Source: an uncultured Flavobacteriaceae bacterium
GTDB taxonomy: Bacteria; Bacteroidota; Bacteroidia; Flavobacteriales; Flavobacteriaceae
Length of the DNA stretch: 64,000 nt
Direction: 5' to 3'
Assembly (NCBI GenBank): GCA_913045325.1
Contig: CAJWPZ010000003.1
Span: 1 to 64,000 of the forward strand
Made by a program: the position numbers and the translations under genes. Below the pieces are notes generated by a model that did no database searches, was not told the DNA's origin, and saw nothing but the letters and a program-made list of their open reading frames with translations. Shown piece after piece: positions 54,875 to 63,949 of the stretch (within the stretch, counting starts at the first letter, position 1; each line of letters begins with the position of its first letter).

Positions 54875-55774
54875 ATGGCTAAAGCAACAAAAAAACAAGC
54901 ACTAGGACGCGGCCTTTCTGCCCTTTTGAAAGACCCTTCCAACGACATTGAATCTGCCAAGGATAAAAATGAAGACAAGGTTGTGGGCAGTATTGTTGAG
55001 TTAGAACTCACTGCAATTCAGGTAAATCCATTTCAACCTAGAACCAGTTTTAACGAAGATTTGCTTTTAGAACTAGCCTCTTCTATAAAAGAATTGGGTG
55101 TTATACAACCTATCACAGTGCGTAAACTTGGTTTTAACCAATACCAACTCGTTAGTGGCGAAAGACGCTTTAGAGCATCCTCCCTTATAGGACTTAAAAG
55201 CATACCAGCCTACATACGTATTGCCAATGACCAAGAATCTTTGGAAATGGCACTAGTAGAAAACATACAACGCGAAGATCTTGACCCTATAGAAATTGCA
55301 CTCTCCTACAGACGCCTTATAGAAGAAATTGATTTGACACAAAGCCAAATGAGTGATCGTGTTGGTAAAAACAGATCAACTATTGCCAACTATTTGCGAT
55401 TACTGAAATTAGACCCTATCATACAAACCGGAATGAGAGACGGTTTTATTACCATGGGTCATGGTAAGGCGCTTATAAATTTAGAAAACCTAGACATGCA
55501 GCTTGAAATTTATGCAAAAATTCTAGCTGATAAATTATCTGTACGTGAAACAGAAACTTTAGTGAGAGGTAAAAAAGGAGCAACATCTTTATCAAAAAAA
55601 GGGATCAAAACAGTACCTAAATATGCGCTCAAAGCAAAAAAACAGTTAATCAAAGCATTTAACTCTAACATAGATGTTAAAGTAAATGAGGCAGGTAAAG
55701 GGCAGTTTATACTACCTTTTAAAAACAAAGAAGATTTTGACCGCCTACTCAAGCTACTCTCTCGTGAAGTATAA
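54875..55774 (+). CDS. parB: Chromosome partitioning CTPase-type ParB (Spo0J)
   Basis: ParB binds parS sites, loads SMC and stimulates ParA. This 299-residue protein has the N-terminal ParB box (LTAIQVNPFQPRT; the GERRFRAS segment at about residues 96-103, part of the CTP-binding pocket). The central helix-turn-helix is IDLTQSQMSDRVGKNRSTIA, and the C-terminal dimerisation domain follows. Its last bases overlap the start of the DUF5683 gene (GTG 55764), so the genes are coupled. Start ATG 54875. Confidence 0.97.
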   Translation: MAKATKKQALGRGLSALLKDPSNDIESAKDKNEDKVVGSIVELELTAIQVNPFQPRTSFNEDLLLELASSIKELGVIQPITVRKLGFNQYQLVSGERRFRASSLIGLKSIPAYIRIANDQESLEMALVENIQREDLDPIEIALSYRRLIEEIDLTQSQMSDRVGKNRSTIANYLRLLKLDPIIQTGMRDGFITMGHGKALINLENLDMQLEIYAKILADKLSVRETETLVRGKKGATSLSKKGIKTVPKYALKAKKQLIKAFNSNIDVKVNEAGKGQFILPFKNKEDFDRLLKLLSREV

Positions 55775-56354
55775 CCTGTTCTATATCATTTTATTTTTAG
55801 CAAGCATGCCGTTGTTTGCCCAAGAGGAGATAAATGCTGTCTCCAAACAAATTAATCTTGTTGTTGAAGACACTATTACTGAAAAACAAGCCTATGATCC
55901 ACTAGCGCCTGCTAGAGCTGCTTTTTACTCTGCGGTACTACCAGGACTTGGTCAAGCAGACAATGGAAAATACTGGAAAATACCCCTAATCTATGCAGGG
56001 ATTGGAACAGGAGTGTATTTTTATATCAAAAATAACACAGATTATAATCGTTTCAGAGATGCTTATAAAAGAAGGCTTGCTGGGTATACAGATGATGAAT
56101 TTTATGGCTCAGGCAGCACACCGCTAATTTCAAACAATAGATTAATTGACGCTCAAAAAAGCACCCAAAGAAATAAAAATGTAAGTATAATTGTATCTCT
56201 TGGGTTTTATTTATTGAACATTATAGATGCAAACGTAGATGCCCATTTAAAGCAATACGATATAAGTGATGATCTTTCTATAACACCAAAACTAAACACT
56301 ACTAATATAACCCAGCCTAGTTATGGGCTAAGCCTTAGATATACACTAAAATGA
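55764..56354 (+). CDS. DUF5683 exported/membrane protein
   Basis: A protein of about 196 residues that matches DUF5683. It has an N-terminal signal peptide (KYNLFYIILFLASMPLFAQ) and a central APARAAFYSAVLPGLGQADN segment with GKYWKIPLIYAGIGTGVYFY, the usual pair of hydrophobic stretches. The frame is open back to 55686 inside parB, but GTG 55764 gives a proper signal peptide. It overlaps the parB stop by 11 bp and ends in ATGA with dapB. The function is unknown; the position next to parB is conserved in the group. Confidence 0.85.
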   Translation: MKYNLFYIILFLASMPLFAQEEINAVSKQINLVVEDTITEKQAYDPLAPARAAFYSAVLPGLGQADNGKYWKIPLIYAGIGTGVYFYIKNNTDYNRFRDAYKRRLAGYTDDEFYGSGSTPLISNNRLIDAQKSTQRNKNVSIIVSLGFYLLNIIDANVDAHLKQYDISDDLSITPKLNTTNITQPSYGLSLRYTLK

Positions 56355-57049
56355 AAATAGCACTCTTAGGATACGGTAAAATGGGAAAAACTATAGCCAA
56401 TATGGCAATAGAAAGAGGGCATGAAATTGTTTATAAGAGTAGTGCATCTACACAAATCGGAAATTTCAAACAGGCACAAATTGCCATAGAATTTTCTACT
56501 CCAGAGGCTGCCATAGGAAATATAACAAAGTGTTTTAATGCGCAAATTCCAGTAGTATCTGGCACTACAGGCTGGTTAGATCAAAAAAAAATCATAGAAG
56601 AGGCTTGTTTAAACAGTAATGGTAGTTTTATTTATGCTTCAAACTTTAGCATTGGCGTGAATCTGTTTTTTAATCTAAATGAACATTTGGCCAAATTAAT
56701 GAAGCCTTGGAGTGAGTATCAGGTATCTATAGAAGAAATACATCATACAGAAAAAAAAGACGCTCCTAGTGGTACTGCCATAACCCTAGCTCAAGACATA
56801 TTACCTCATACAGATAAAAACACCTGGAGTTTAAATCATACCACACCAGACGCTGTAGAGATAAAATCTAGTAGAGAAGCAGATGTTAAAGGCACCCATA
56901 GTGTTGCTTTTACATCAAAAATAGACACCATAACTATTAACCACCAGGCGCATAGTAGAGAAGGTTTTGCAATGGGGGCCATTATAGCTGCAGAATTTCT
57001 TATTGATAAAAAAGGAATTTTTACCATGAAAGATGTATTAGGGTTGTAA
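56351..57049 (+). CDS. dapB: 4-hydroxy-tetrahydrodipicolinate reductase
   Basis: DapB reduces hydroxytetrahydrodipicolinate on the way to lysine and diaminopimelate for peptidoglycan. At 232 residues it is the short Bacteroidetes form. The NAD(P) motif GYGKMGKTIAN starts at residue 7, and the substrate/catalytic segment EIHHTEKKDAPSGTA contains the conserved His-His and Lys. The final GAIIAAEFLIDKKGIFTMKD is typical. It is coupled to the DUF5683 gene by an ATGA overlap. Start ATG 56351. Confidence 0.96.
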   Translation: MKIALLGYGKMGKTIANMAIERGHEIVYKSSASTQIGNFKQAQIAIEFSTPEAAIGNITKCFNAQIPVVSGTTGWLDQKKIIEEACLNSNGSFIYASNFSIGVNLFFNLNEHLAKLMKPWSEYQVSIEEIHHTEKKDAPSGTAITLAQDILPHTDKNTWSLNHTTPDAVEIKSSREADVKGTHSVAFTSKIDTITINHQAHSREGFAMGAIIAAEFLIDKKGIFTMKDVLGL

Positions 57050-57142
57050 CAATAAAGACAAATTATGACTTATAGCGATGATATATTGTTCAAAAAACGA
57101 ACAAACAAACAAAGAAGTTGTTTTTAAAGAAAAAAATATAAT

Positions 57143-58756
57143 ATGAGTTTAGTAAACTGGTTGGCATTTATTGCCATAATACAAGTTGTACACTTTTTAG
57201 GTACTTGGAAATTTTATGTTGCGGCAGGCAAAAAACCTTGGCAAGCAGCAGTTCCTGTATATAATGCTGTGGTGTTAATGCAAATCTTAAAACGCCCGTG
57301 GTGGTGGACACTGCTTTTATTTATACCTATAGTAAACCTTATTATGCTTCCGGTTTTATGGGTAGAATTATTAAACAGATTTGGTAAAACAAGCATAAAA
57401 GATACCCTTTTGGTAATTGCATCTGGAGGTTTGTATTTGTTTTATGTTAACTACACTCAACAGCTTACTTATTTACAGGATGAAGATTTAAAAAAATCAA
57501 ACGCACTGGTAGAGTGGTTCGGATCTCTCGCATATGCTATAGTAGCGGCCACCATAATACACACCTATGTTATGCAACCCTTTGTAATACCTACTTCATC
57601 ACTAGAGAAAACACTCTTGGTGGGTGATTTTCTATTTGTAAGTAAGTTTCACTTTGGTGCGCGTACCCCTATGACACCTATTGCAATGCCAATGATGCAT
57701 GATGTATTTATGGGCACAAGAGCAAAGTCTTATATTCCAAAGCCGCAGCTGCCAAGTCTAAGAATACCTGGTTTTGAAGATATTGAGCATAATGATATTG
57801 TGGTATTTAACTGGCCTATTGATAATTTTGTAGATATAGGGCCACCTCCCTCTGGAGAAATGTATAAGCCTATTGATAAAAAATCAAATTATGTAAAACG
57901 TTGTGTTGGCCTTCCTGGAGACTCTCTAGAGGTACGTGATGGATATGTGTATATAAACGGCACAAAGAACGATTTGCCAGATCGTGCAAGATTACAATTT
58001 GCCTATACCATTAGATCAAAAAGTGTTCTAGTAAAAATTGACGGCCAAAGAAGACTTTTGCCAGAGCCAAATAATTACTTCTCTAATAGATATGGAGTAA
58101 GCGATATGTATGCTACAGCACTAGATAGAGCTACGGGAGTATATACATATACTGCTCATTTAACAGATAAAGCATACCAGGGCATAAAAAACTACCCAGA
58201 TGTAATAAGTGCAGAAAGAAAGATGGCAGAAAAGGGCATGAAAGATCAAGGGATATTCCCTCAGACTGCTGCAAATTCATGGAACAATGATCATTTTGGG
58301 CCAATCTATATCCCACAGGCAGGAAAAACAGTTGCAATAACCCCTGAGAGTATTGCTTTTTACAAGCGTATTATTGAGGTGTATGAAGGAAGTGAACAGG
58401 GCATAGAAAATACCATAACACAAAACGGCACCACGGTACTATTAAACGGAAACCCGATTACCCAGTATACCTTTACTATGGATTACTATTGGATGATGGG
58501 AGACAACCGAAACAACTCCCAAGATGCCCGTTCTTGGGGCTATGTACCCATGAATCATGTGGTAGGGAAACCTGTTTTTGTATGGATGAGTTTCAATAAT
58601 AAAGCAAAAGGCTTACTCAATAAAATACGTTGGGATCGTTTCTTTACTACCGTTAGTGGTAAGGGAGAAACAACTTCTTACTTTATCCCGTTTTTAATTG
58701 CACTTGCTGGTTGGATTGGTTTTCGCTGGTTTCAAAAAAGAAGAAGGAAATCATAA
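57143..58756 (+). CDS. lepB: Signal peptidase I (large Bacteroidetes type)
   Basis: A 537-residue signal peptidase I that removes signal peptides of exported proteins at the membrane. It starts with an N-terminal membrane region of four or more hydrophobic helices (residues 1-105). A peptidase unit follows: Ser153 in VIPTSSLEKTLLVGDFLFVS, Lys252 in YVKRCVGLPGD, then the long insert, and finally MMGDNRNNSQDARSWGYVP. The C-terminus ends in one more helix (about 512-530). Bacterial enzymes are usually 180-330 residues, so this form carries a long insert between catalytic parts. It follows dapB by 93 bp. Confidence 0.95.
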   Translation: MSLVNWLAFIAIIQVVHFLGTWKFYVAAGKKPWQAAVPVYNAVVLMQILKRPWWWTLLLFIPIVNLIMLPVLWVELLNRFGKTSIKDTLLVIASGGLYLFYVNYTQQLTYLQDEDLKKSNALVEWFGSLAYAIVAATIIHTYVMQPFVIPTSSLEKTLLVGDFLFVSKFHFGARTPMTPIAMPMMHDVFMGTRAKSYIPKPQLPSLRIPGFEDIEHNDIVVFNWPIDNFVDIGPPPSGEMYKPIDKKSNYVKRCVGLPGDSLEVRDGYVYINGTKNDLPDRARLQFAYTIRSKSVLVKIDGQRRLLPEPNNYFSNRYGVSDMYATALDRATGVYTYTAHLTDKAYQGIKNYPDVISAERKMAEKGMKDQGIFPQTAANSWNNDHFGPIYIPQAGKTVAITPESIAFYKRIIEVYEGSEQGIENTITQNGTTVLLNGNPITQYTFTMDYYWMMGDNRNNSQDARSWGYVPMNHVVGKPVFVWMSFNNKAKGLLNKIRWDRFFTTVSGKGETTSYFIPFLIALAGWIGFRWFQKRRRKS

Positions 58757-58763
58757 ATAAAAA

Positions 58764-59390
58764 GTGAAGCAACATATCCTAATTTATCCTAGCTACTTCC
58801 CACCTATTGCAACTATGGTTGCAATAGCAAAAGCAGATAAAATAACCCTAGAGATACAGGATAATTATCAAAAGCAGACCTATAGAAACAGAACTTATAT
58901 AGCCCACAGTAATGGGAAGTTATTATTAAACATTCCTATTGAGCATTCAAAAAATGCACTGCGTCAAAAAACAAAAGAGGTTGGTCCAGATAATAACTTC
59001 CCTTGGCTGTCAGAACACTGGAAATCTATACAAGTAGCCTATAGAACATCTCCTTACTTTGAGTATTATGAGGATGATTTGGAGCCCCTTTTCAAAAAAC
59101 CTATTTTAAATCTACAAGATTTCAATATTAAAATAGTAGATACAATTGCAGAGCTCATTGGTCTAGAAGCTGTTTTTTTAACATCAAGTGTGTTTGAAAA
59201 ACAAACCCAATTAAAAGATATGCGCCACTTGGTAAATTGTAAGAAAGAGCCTAAATATAACTTCGATACATACCATCAGGTATTTGAGGCCAACCATGGT
59301 CATATCGAGAATTTATCTATTTTAGATTTGTTGTTTAATGAGGGACCAAATACATTGCATTACCTGCAAAACCAGACTTTAGAGAACTAG
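58764..59390 (+). CDS. WbqC-family protein
   Basis: A 208-residue soluble protein that matches the WbqC family. The N-terminal segment YPSYFPPIATMVAIAKADKI, the pair IAHSNGKLLLNIPIEHS, and YRTSPYFEYYEDDLEPLF are typical. WbqC proteins are associated with sugar-nucleotide or O-antigen genes in other bacteria, but no enzyme activity is firmly established. The start is GTG 58764, just 7 bp after lepB, so it is probably co-transcribed. It ends 1 bp from the convergent EEP gene. Confidence 0.88.
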   Translation: MKQHILIYPSYFPPIATMVAIAKADKITLEIQDNYQKQTYRNRTYIAHSNGKLLLNIPIEHSKNALRQKTKEVGPDNNFPWLSEHWKSIQVAYRTSPYFEYYEDDLEPLFKKPILNLQDFNIKIVDTIAELIGLEAVFLTSSVFEKQTQLKDMRHLVNCKKEPKYNFDTYHQVFEANHGHIENLSILDLLFNEGPNTLHYLQNQTLEN

Positions 59391-59391
59391 C

Positions 59392-60423
59392 CTATTTGGG
59401 TATTGCAAAAACAGCTGCAATAGGAAAATGATCTGAGAAGGTTTGCTCTAAAGAAGTGAATTTTAAAACCTCTAAGGGTTTTGATCCAAATATGTAATCT
59501 ATACGCATTGGGTAAGAATCAAACATAAAAGTAGTACCCAAACCACTACCCTTTTCAACAAACGCATCTTTCATGCCTTTTTGAAGCTTTCTATAGACGT
59601 AAGAAAATGCCGTGTTGTTAAAATCACCTGCCAAGACAATAGGATGTTTTGTGGTATTCATATGCTTTAATATGACCTCAGTATGTTCTTGTTGCATTTC
59701 AAAGGCAGTCGCTATTCTTTTAAATAATTTTTCTTTGTCTTGTTCTTGCAGGGAATTTACAGAGGGTGTTATCCCTAAAGATTTTAAATGCACATTGTAA
59801 AGCCTTAAGGTATCAGTTCCTTTTACTAAATCAGCATAGAGGCTATTGTTATTTGTGTTTTTAAAATCAAAAGAACCTGTATTAATTAATGGATATTTTG
59901 AAAAAATGGCATACCCTAGGCCAATTTTTTTGTTTTTAAAATGAATATAACGGTATGGGTACCCCAGGAACTTTTGTGTTGCTTTTCTGTAATATTCTTG
60001 AATAAAGACAACATCAGGTTTGGCTATTTTAAGGGTGTTGTCTAATACTTCTGAAATTTCAGCACTATCAATGTCTTTCTGGTAGGCATTAAACAATCGT
60101 ACATTATAACTTAGTACAGAGATTGTATTGTTATAGGTATCTGAAACTGTAGTAGTGGGAAACTTATAAAATGGATTAAAAAATAAATATGCCGCCACAA
60201 GCATCACAGTAGATAGTATAAATTGTTTTTTTAACTTAACTAACCAATACACGCCAAACAAAAAAGTAAGCACTATAAGGGGTGATACGCCAAGACTAAG
60301 TAAAGATAAACTCGAGAATTGTTTTGGAGCAAGATAGGGTACTATAAAAGACACCAAAAGCAACACTACTACAATGCTATTGCACCAAAATAATATCTTC
60401 CCAAAAAATGATAGCTTTTTCAA
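59392..60423 (-). CDS. Membrane-anchored endonuclease/exonuclease/phosphatase family protein
   Basis: A 343-residue protein whose N-terminus (residues 1-90) has about three membrane helices. The rest is an EEP-fold metal phosphoesterase: VLSYNVRLFNAYQKD, VFIQEYYR (metal Glu), IVLAGDFNNTAFSYVYRK (catalytic Asp-Asn), and the C-terminal RIDYIFGSKPLE with SDHFPIAAVF. Such proteins cleave phosphodiesters of DNA, inositol phosphates or sphingomyelin; the substrate here is not known. It lies 11 bp downstream of the second rhomboid gene and ends the mutL operon. Confidence 0.88.
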   Translation of the reverse strand: MKKLSFFGKILFWCNSIVVVLLLVSFIVPYLAPKQFSSLSLLSLGVSPLIVLTFLFGVYWLVKLKKQFILSTVMLVAAYLFFNPFYKFPTTTVSDTYNNTISVLSYNVRLFNAYQKDIDSAEISEVLDNTLKIAKPDVVFIQEYYRKATQKFLGYPYRYIHFKNKKIGLGYAIFSKYPLINTGSFDFKNTNNNSLYADLVKGTDTLRLYNVHLKSLGITPSVNSLQEQDKEKLFKRIATAFEMQQEHTEVILKHMNTTKHPIVLAGDFNNTAFSYVYRKLQKGMKDAFVEKGSGLGTTFMFDSYPMRIDYIFGSKPLEVLKFTSLEQTFSDHFPIAAVFAIPK

Positions 60424-60434
60424 AATTGTGTGTG

Positions 60435-61304
60435 TTATTTATCTCCAGCTTTAAATAAAAAATCCTTTTCTTGTTTGGTCAAACTATCATAGCCACTTTT
60501 ACCAATTTTATCTAAGATGCCATCTATCTTTATTTGACGGTCATCTTTAACTACTGTTGCTTTTTTATTTGTAGTGTTTTTTGGTGTTTTATGAACTTTT
60601 CTAAAAGGAGTACTTTTTCTTGTCTTAAACAAATTGGCCACGCCAGCAACTATTTTTTCAAACCAAAGACCAATATCATTTCCTTTTGCTAATTGTACTG
60701 CGTATAGATACCCAAAAACACCCCCACCTATGTGAGAGAGCATACCTCCTGGGTTGGTACCAGAGCCTAACCTAAATAAATCTAATAAAAATAATCCTAC
60801 CGCAAGTTGCCATAGTTTTATAGTCACCATAAAAAACCGAAAGGATATATTGGGAGAATACGTTGCAGCAAAGACCATCAGTGCAGATACCGATGCAGAA
60901 GCTCCCAGAAGATATCCTGCTTTGCTTACAAACACAGGAAACACATTATAGGCCGTCACAAATAAAAGACCACCATACAGGGCACCCAATAGATATATCG
61001 TTAGAAAGCGTTTCTCGCTAAAGAGGTTCAGCACAAATTTAGAAAAGAAATTAAGCCAAATCATATTAAACAAAATATGCATAAAACCACCATGTAAGAA
61101 GCTATAGGTAAGTATAGACCAGGGTTGTTTTAATACCTCGATAGGCCCTTCTGGCAAGACAAACCACTGCATTAACACATCACTTGAGGTATTAAATAAA
61201 AATGAAGCAATAAAAAACAATAAAAAGACCCCGATGTTGATCACAATCAATTTGTTGGCAATGTTCAGTGTTTTAAATTTATATACTAAGTCTTGTCTTT
61301 GCAT
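60435..61304 (-). CDS. Rhomboid-family intramembrane serine protease (second copy)
   Basis: A 289-residue integral membrane protease. The predicted nucleophile is Ser136 in LLGASASVSA, and the catalytic His191 is in LSHIGGGVFGY. The HILFN and SFLHGGFMHI segments are also conserved. The C-terminal tail (after about residue 210) is basic and soluble (TRKSTPFRKVHKTPKN) and then ends in an acidic stretch, a tail the first copy lacks. It lies 3 bp downstream of the first rhomboid gene and shares its operon. Substrates are unknown. Confidence 0.9.
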   Translation of the reverse strand: MQRQDLVYKFKTLNIANKLIVINIGVFLLFFIASFLFNTSSDVLMQWFVLPEGPIEVLKQPWSILTYSFLHGGFMHILFNMIWLNFFSKFVLNLFSEKRFLTIYLLGALYGGLLFVTAYNVFPVFVSKAGYLLGASASVSALMVFAATYSPNISFRFFMVTIKLWQLAVGLFLLDLFRLGSGTNPGGMLSHIGGGVFGYLYAVQLAKGNDIGLWFEKIVAGVANLFKTRKSTPFRKVHKTPKNTTNKKATVVKDDRQIKIDGILDKIGKSGYDSLTKQEKDFLFKAGDK

Positions 61305-61307
61305 AGG

Positions 61308-62057
61308 TTAATCCCAACGGGTATGATTTAAATCGTTTTTCTTCCAGTAATAGGCCATAACAAAACCAAATAAAGCCCCGCCAATGTGCGCCCAATTAGC
61401 AATGTTTTCTCCAAACAAAGAAAAACCTGTTAGACCAGAAAATAAATCCATTAGTAATAATCCTGGTATAAAGTATTTCGCCTTAATAGGAAATGGTAAA
61501 AATAGTAACATTAGCCCAGTGTTTGGAAACATAAGGCCAAAGGCCACTAGGATTCCGTACAAAGCACCCGAGGCTCCTACCGCTGGGGTGTTAAATTCTA
61601 TAAATAATTGCTCTATGGTTTGCAGAGGCACTGTATTTAAAAAAGCGGTATTATACTGTCCCGAGCGTATGAGTTCATTAACATCATTTTGAGATATACC
61701 CGCATTTAGTAGTGCATCCATAGCACTATGTACCTGATAATACCCAACCAAAGAATGAATAAAAGCAGCGCCTATACCTGCTGAAAAATAAAAGAATAAA
61801 AACTTTTTTTGTCCCCAACGCTCCTCTAAGGGAGATCCAAACATATACAAGCCAAACATATTAAAGAATATATGCATCAAGCCATTTCTATCATGCATAA
61901 ATAAATGGCTAATGGGTTGCCAGATTTGAAAATCAGGATGTTCAAAATAATATAAAGAAAATAATCGATACGCAACATCGCCTACAAAGACAGAGCCTGC
62001 ATAAACAATGATATTGATTATAATTAATATTTTAACGGTATCTGTTATTCTTCCCAT
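61308..62057 (-). CDS. Rhomboid-family intramembrane serine protease (first copy)
   Basis: A 249-residue rhomboid with six to seven membrane helices. Ser163 is in AVGASGALYGILV, and His224 is in WAHIGGALFGFV. The HLFMHDRNGLMHIFFNMFGL segment is a conserved histidine-rich loop. An insert of about 40 residues (115-155, NAGISQNDVNELIRSGQYNT) precedes the active serine and is presumably periplasmic. The gene follows mutL by 35 bp and precedes the second copy by 3 bp, and the products share only moderate similarity. Regulated cleavage of membrane proteins is the known family function; targets here are unknown. Confidence 0.92.
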   Translation of the reverse strand: MGRITDTVKILIIINIIVYAGSVFVGDVAYRLFSLYYFEHPDFQIWQPISHLFMHDRNGLMHIFFNMFGLYMFGSPLEERWGQKKFLFFYFSAGIGAAFIHSLVGYYQVHSAMDALLNAGISQNDVNELIRSGQYNTAFLNTVPLQTIEQLFIEFNTPAVGASGALYGILVAFGLMFPNTGLMLLFLPFPIKAKYFIPGLLLMDLFSGLTGFSLFGENIANWAHIGGALFGFVMAYYWKKNDLNHTRWD

Positions 62058-62092
62058 ATAGTGTCCTTTACAAAAGGATGATATTTTATTCT

Positions 62093-63949
62093 TTATATAA
62101 ATTTTTTATCTAAATCGTTTGCATCTAGGGTGATTATAACCGCCTGGTTTGAGGGAGAAATACTAGGTTCTTTGCACATAAACAATTGATTTACCAAATG
62201 CTCTCTTTCTTCACTATTTAAAGAAACTCCCGTTTTAATAGCCATACTTTTTGCCATAGAGCGCACCAATAAGTCATTTTGGCTAAATCCAGCATCTGGA
62301 ACCTCATCCATGATGTCCTTAATTAACTGTTCTAAAACCATACTGGCTTGCCCCTCCAACAAAGCCGCAGGAATACCCTTTATAGACAAAGTGTCTTCTC
62401 CAAAAGCGCCAAAAACAAAACCAGTGTGCTCTAGTTGTTCTTGAATTTTTTGAAGCGCCTGTATGTCTGGGATAGAAAAAGTAAGCTCCAGAGGGAATAA
62501 TAGTTGCTGGCTTACCGCCTGATGCACTGTAATGTTTTTAAGTAACTCTTCATACAAAATACGCTGATGTGCCAAATGCTGATGTATTACCATCATACCA
62601 CTTTTTATAGGGCTTATAATATATTTATTTTGAAGTTGAAATGTAAGCCCACCACCAACAGGGCTTTGCTCCTCAAAAAGTGACCCTGTTACTTGATCAC
62701 TTTCAAAGGTAAGGTGTGTTTCTGGAGAATAAGAACCTTCTGTGGTTTTGGTATCATTTAACCCAACGTATAGAGAATCCCAGTGAGCGGTATCTTTATC
62801 TCTTTTGTAAGGAAAATTAATGTTTTTTTGTTTAGCGCTTGTACTAAAAGGATTGAAATCTCTATCTACATCAATGGTTGGAGAGATTGGCTTCTTGTTG
62901 CTATAGTCATAGGGAGTATCTAAGCTACTCTCTCTGTTAAAATCTAACACAGGAGCAATACTAAATTGACCTAAACTATGCTTTATCGTTGCCCTAACCA
63001 TAGCATAAAGTGCATGCTCATCATCAAATTTTATTTCGGTTTTGGTTGGGTGTATATTAATATCTATAGATTGTGGATCTACCTCTAAAAAAAGAAAATA
63101 ACCAGGGTGCAAAGATGGTTTTATTAAACCCTCAAAGGCAGCATTTACAGCATGATTAAGATAAGGACTCTTAATAAAACGATCATTCACAAAAAAGAAC
63201 TGTTGCCCCCTACTCTTTTTGGCAAAATCTGGTTTTAAAACAAAGCCATCAATTTTTAAAATAGCTGTAGTCTCCTCAACAGGTACTAATTTCTCATTTG
63301 TTTTAGATCCGAATATATTTACGATACGCTGTCTTACATTACTTGGCGGTAAATTAAAGACAAGGTCATCATTGTGGGTCATGGTAAAGGAAATACTCGG
63401 GTGGGCAAGTGCTACGCGATGAAACTCATCTATAATATGGCGGGTTTCTACAGGGTTTGATTTTAAAAAATTACGCCTGGCTGGAATATTAAAAAACAAA
63501 TTCTTAACAGCAATGGTTGTACCCTTTGGAACAACAGCTGGTTCTTGGGCCACTACCTTACTGCCCTGAACATTAATCTTGGTACCAATTTGCTGATCCT
63601 GCTGTTTTGTTTTTAAAGAGACATGTGCAATGGCAGCGATAGAGGCCAAGGCTTCTCCCCGAAACCCTTTGGTGTTGAGTTTAAATAAATCTTCAGCAAT
63701 TTTAATTTTTGAAGTTGCATGACGCTCAAAACTCAACAGCGCATCTGCAGGACTCATTCCTGTGCCATTGTCTGTGACCGAAATAAGCGTTTTTCCTGCA
63801 TCTTTAAGCAAAAGTGCAATACTTGTAGATGATGCATCTATAGCATTCTCTAACAACTCTTTAACTACAGAGGCGGGTCTTTGAACAACTTCTCCTGCAG
63901 CAATTTGATTTGCAACGTGGTCTGGTAATAATTGTATAATATCTGGCAT
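62093..63949 (-). CDS. mutL: DNA mismatch repair protein MutL (without canonical endonuclease motifs)
   Basis: MutL links mismatch recognition by MutS to strand removal. The 618-residue protein has an intact GHKL ATPase domain: residues 1-60 (LLPDHVANQIAAGEVVQRPA, ENAIDASSTSI), DNGTGM and KGFRGEALASIAAI. The C-terminal dimerisation domain is present. However, the DQHAxxExxxxE endonuclease motif reads HQHLAHQ at 456-462, so the Asp and the first Glu are missing. The CPHGRP motif reads CKEPSISPSNQ from Cys592. Nicking by MutL is therefore doubtful. The gene heads the operon with two rhomboids and an EEP protein. Confidence 0.95.
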   Translation of the reverse strand: MPDIIQLLPDHVANQIAAGEVVQRPASVVKELLENAIDASSTSIALLLKDAGKTLISVTDNGTGMSPADALLSFERHATSKIKIAEDLFKLNTKGFRGEALASIAAIAHVSLKTKQQDQQIGTKINVQGSKVVAQEPAVVPKGTTIAVKNLFFNIPARRNFLKSNPVETRHIIDEFHRVALAHPSISFTMTHNDDLVFNLPPSNVRQRIVNIFGSKTNEKLVPVEETTAILKIDGFVLKPDFAKKSRGQQFFFVNDRFIKSPYLNHAVNAAFEGLIKPSLHPGYFLFLEVDPQSIDINIHPTKTEIKFDDEHALYAMVRATIKHSLGQFSIAPVLDFNRESSLDTPYDYSNKKPISPTIDVDRDFNPFSTSAKQKNINFPYKRDKDTAHWDSLYVGLNDTKTTEGSYSPETHLTFESDQVTGSLFEEQSPVGGGLTFQLQNKYIISPIKSGMMVIHQHLAHQRILYEELLKNITVHQAVSQQLLFPLELTFSIPDIQALQKIQEQLEHTGFVFGAFGEDTLSIKGIPAALLEGQASMVLEQLIKDIMDEVPDAGFSQNDLLVRSMAKSMAIKTGVSLNSEEREHLVNQLFMCKEPSISPSNQAVIITLDANDLDKKFI

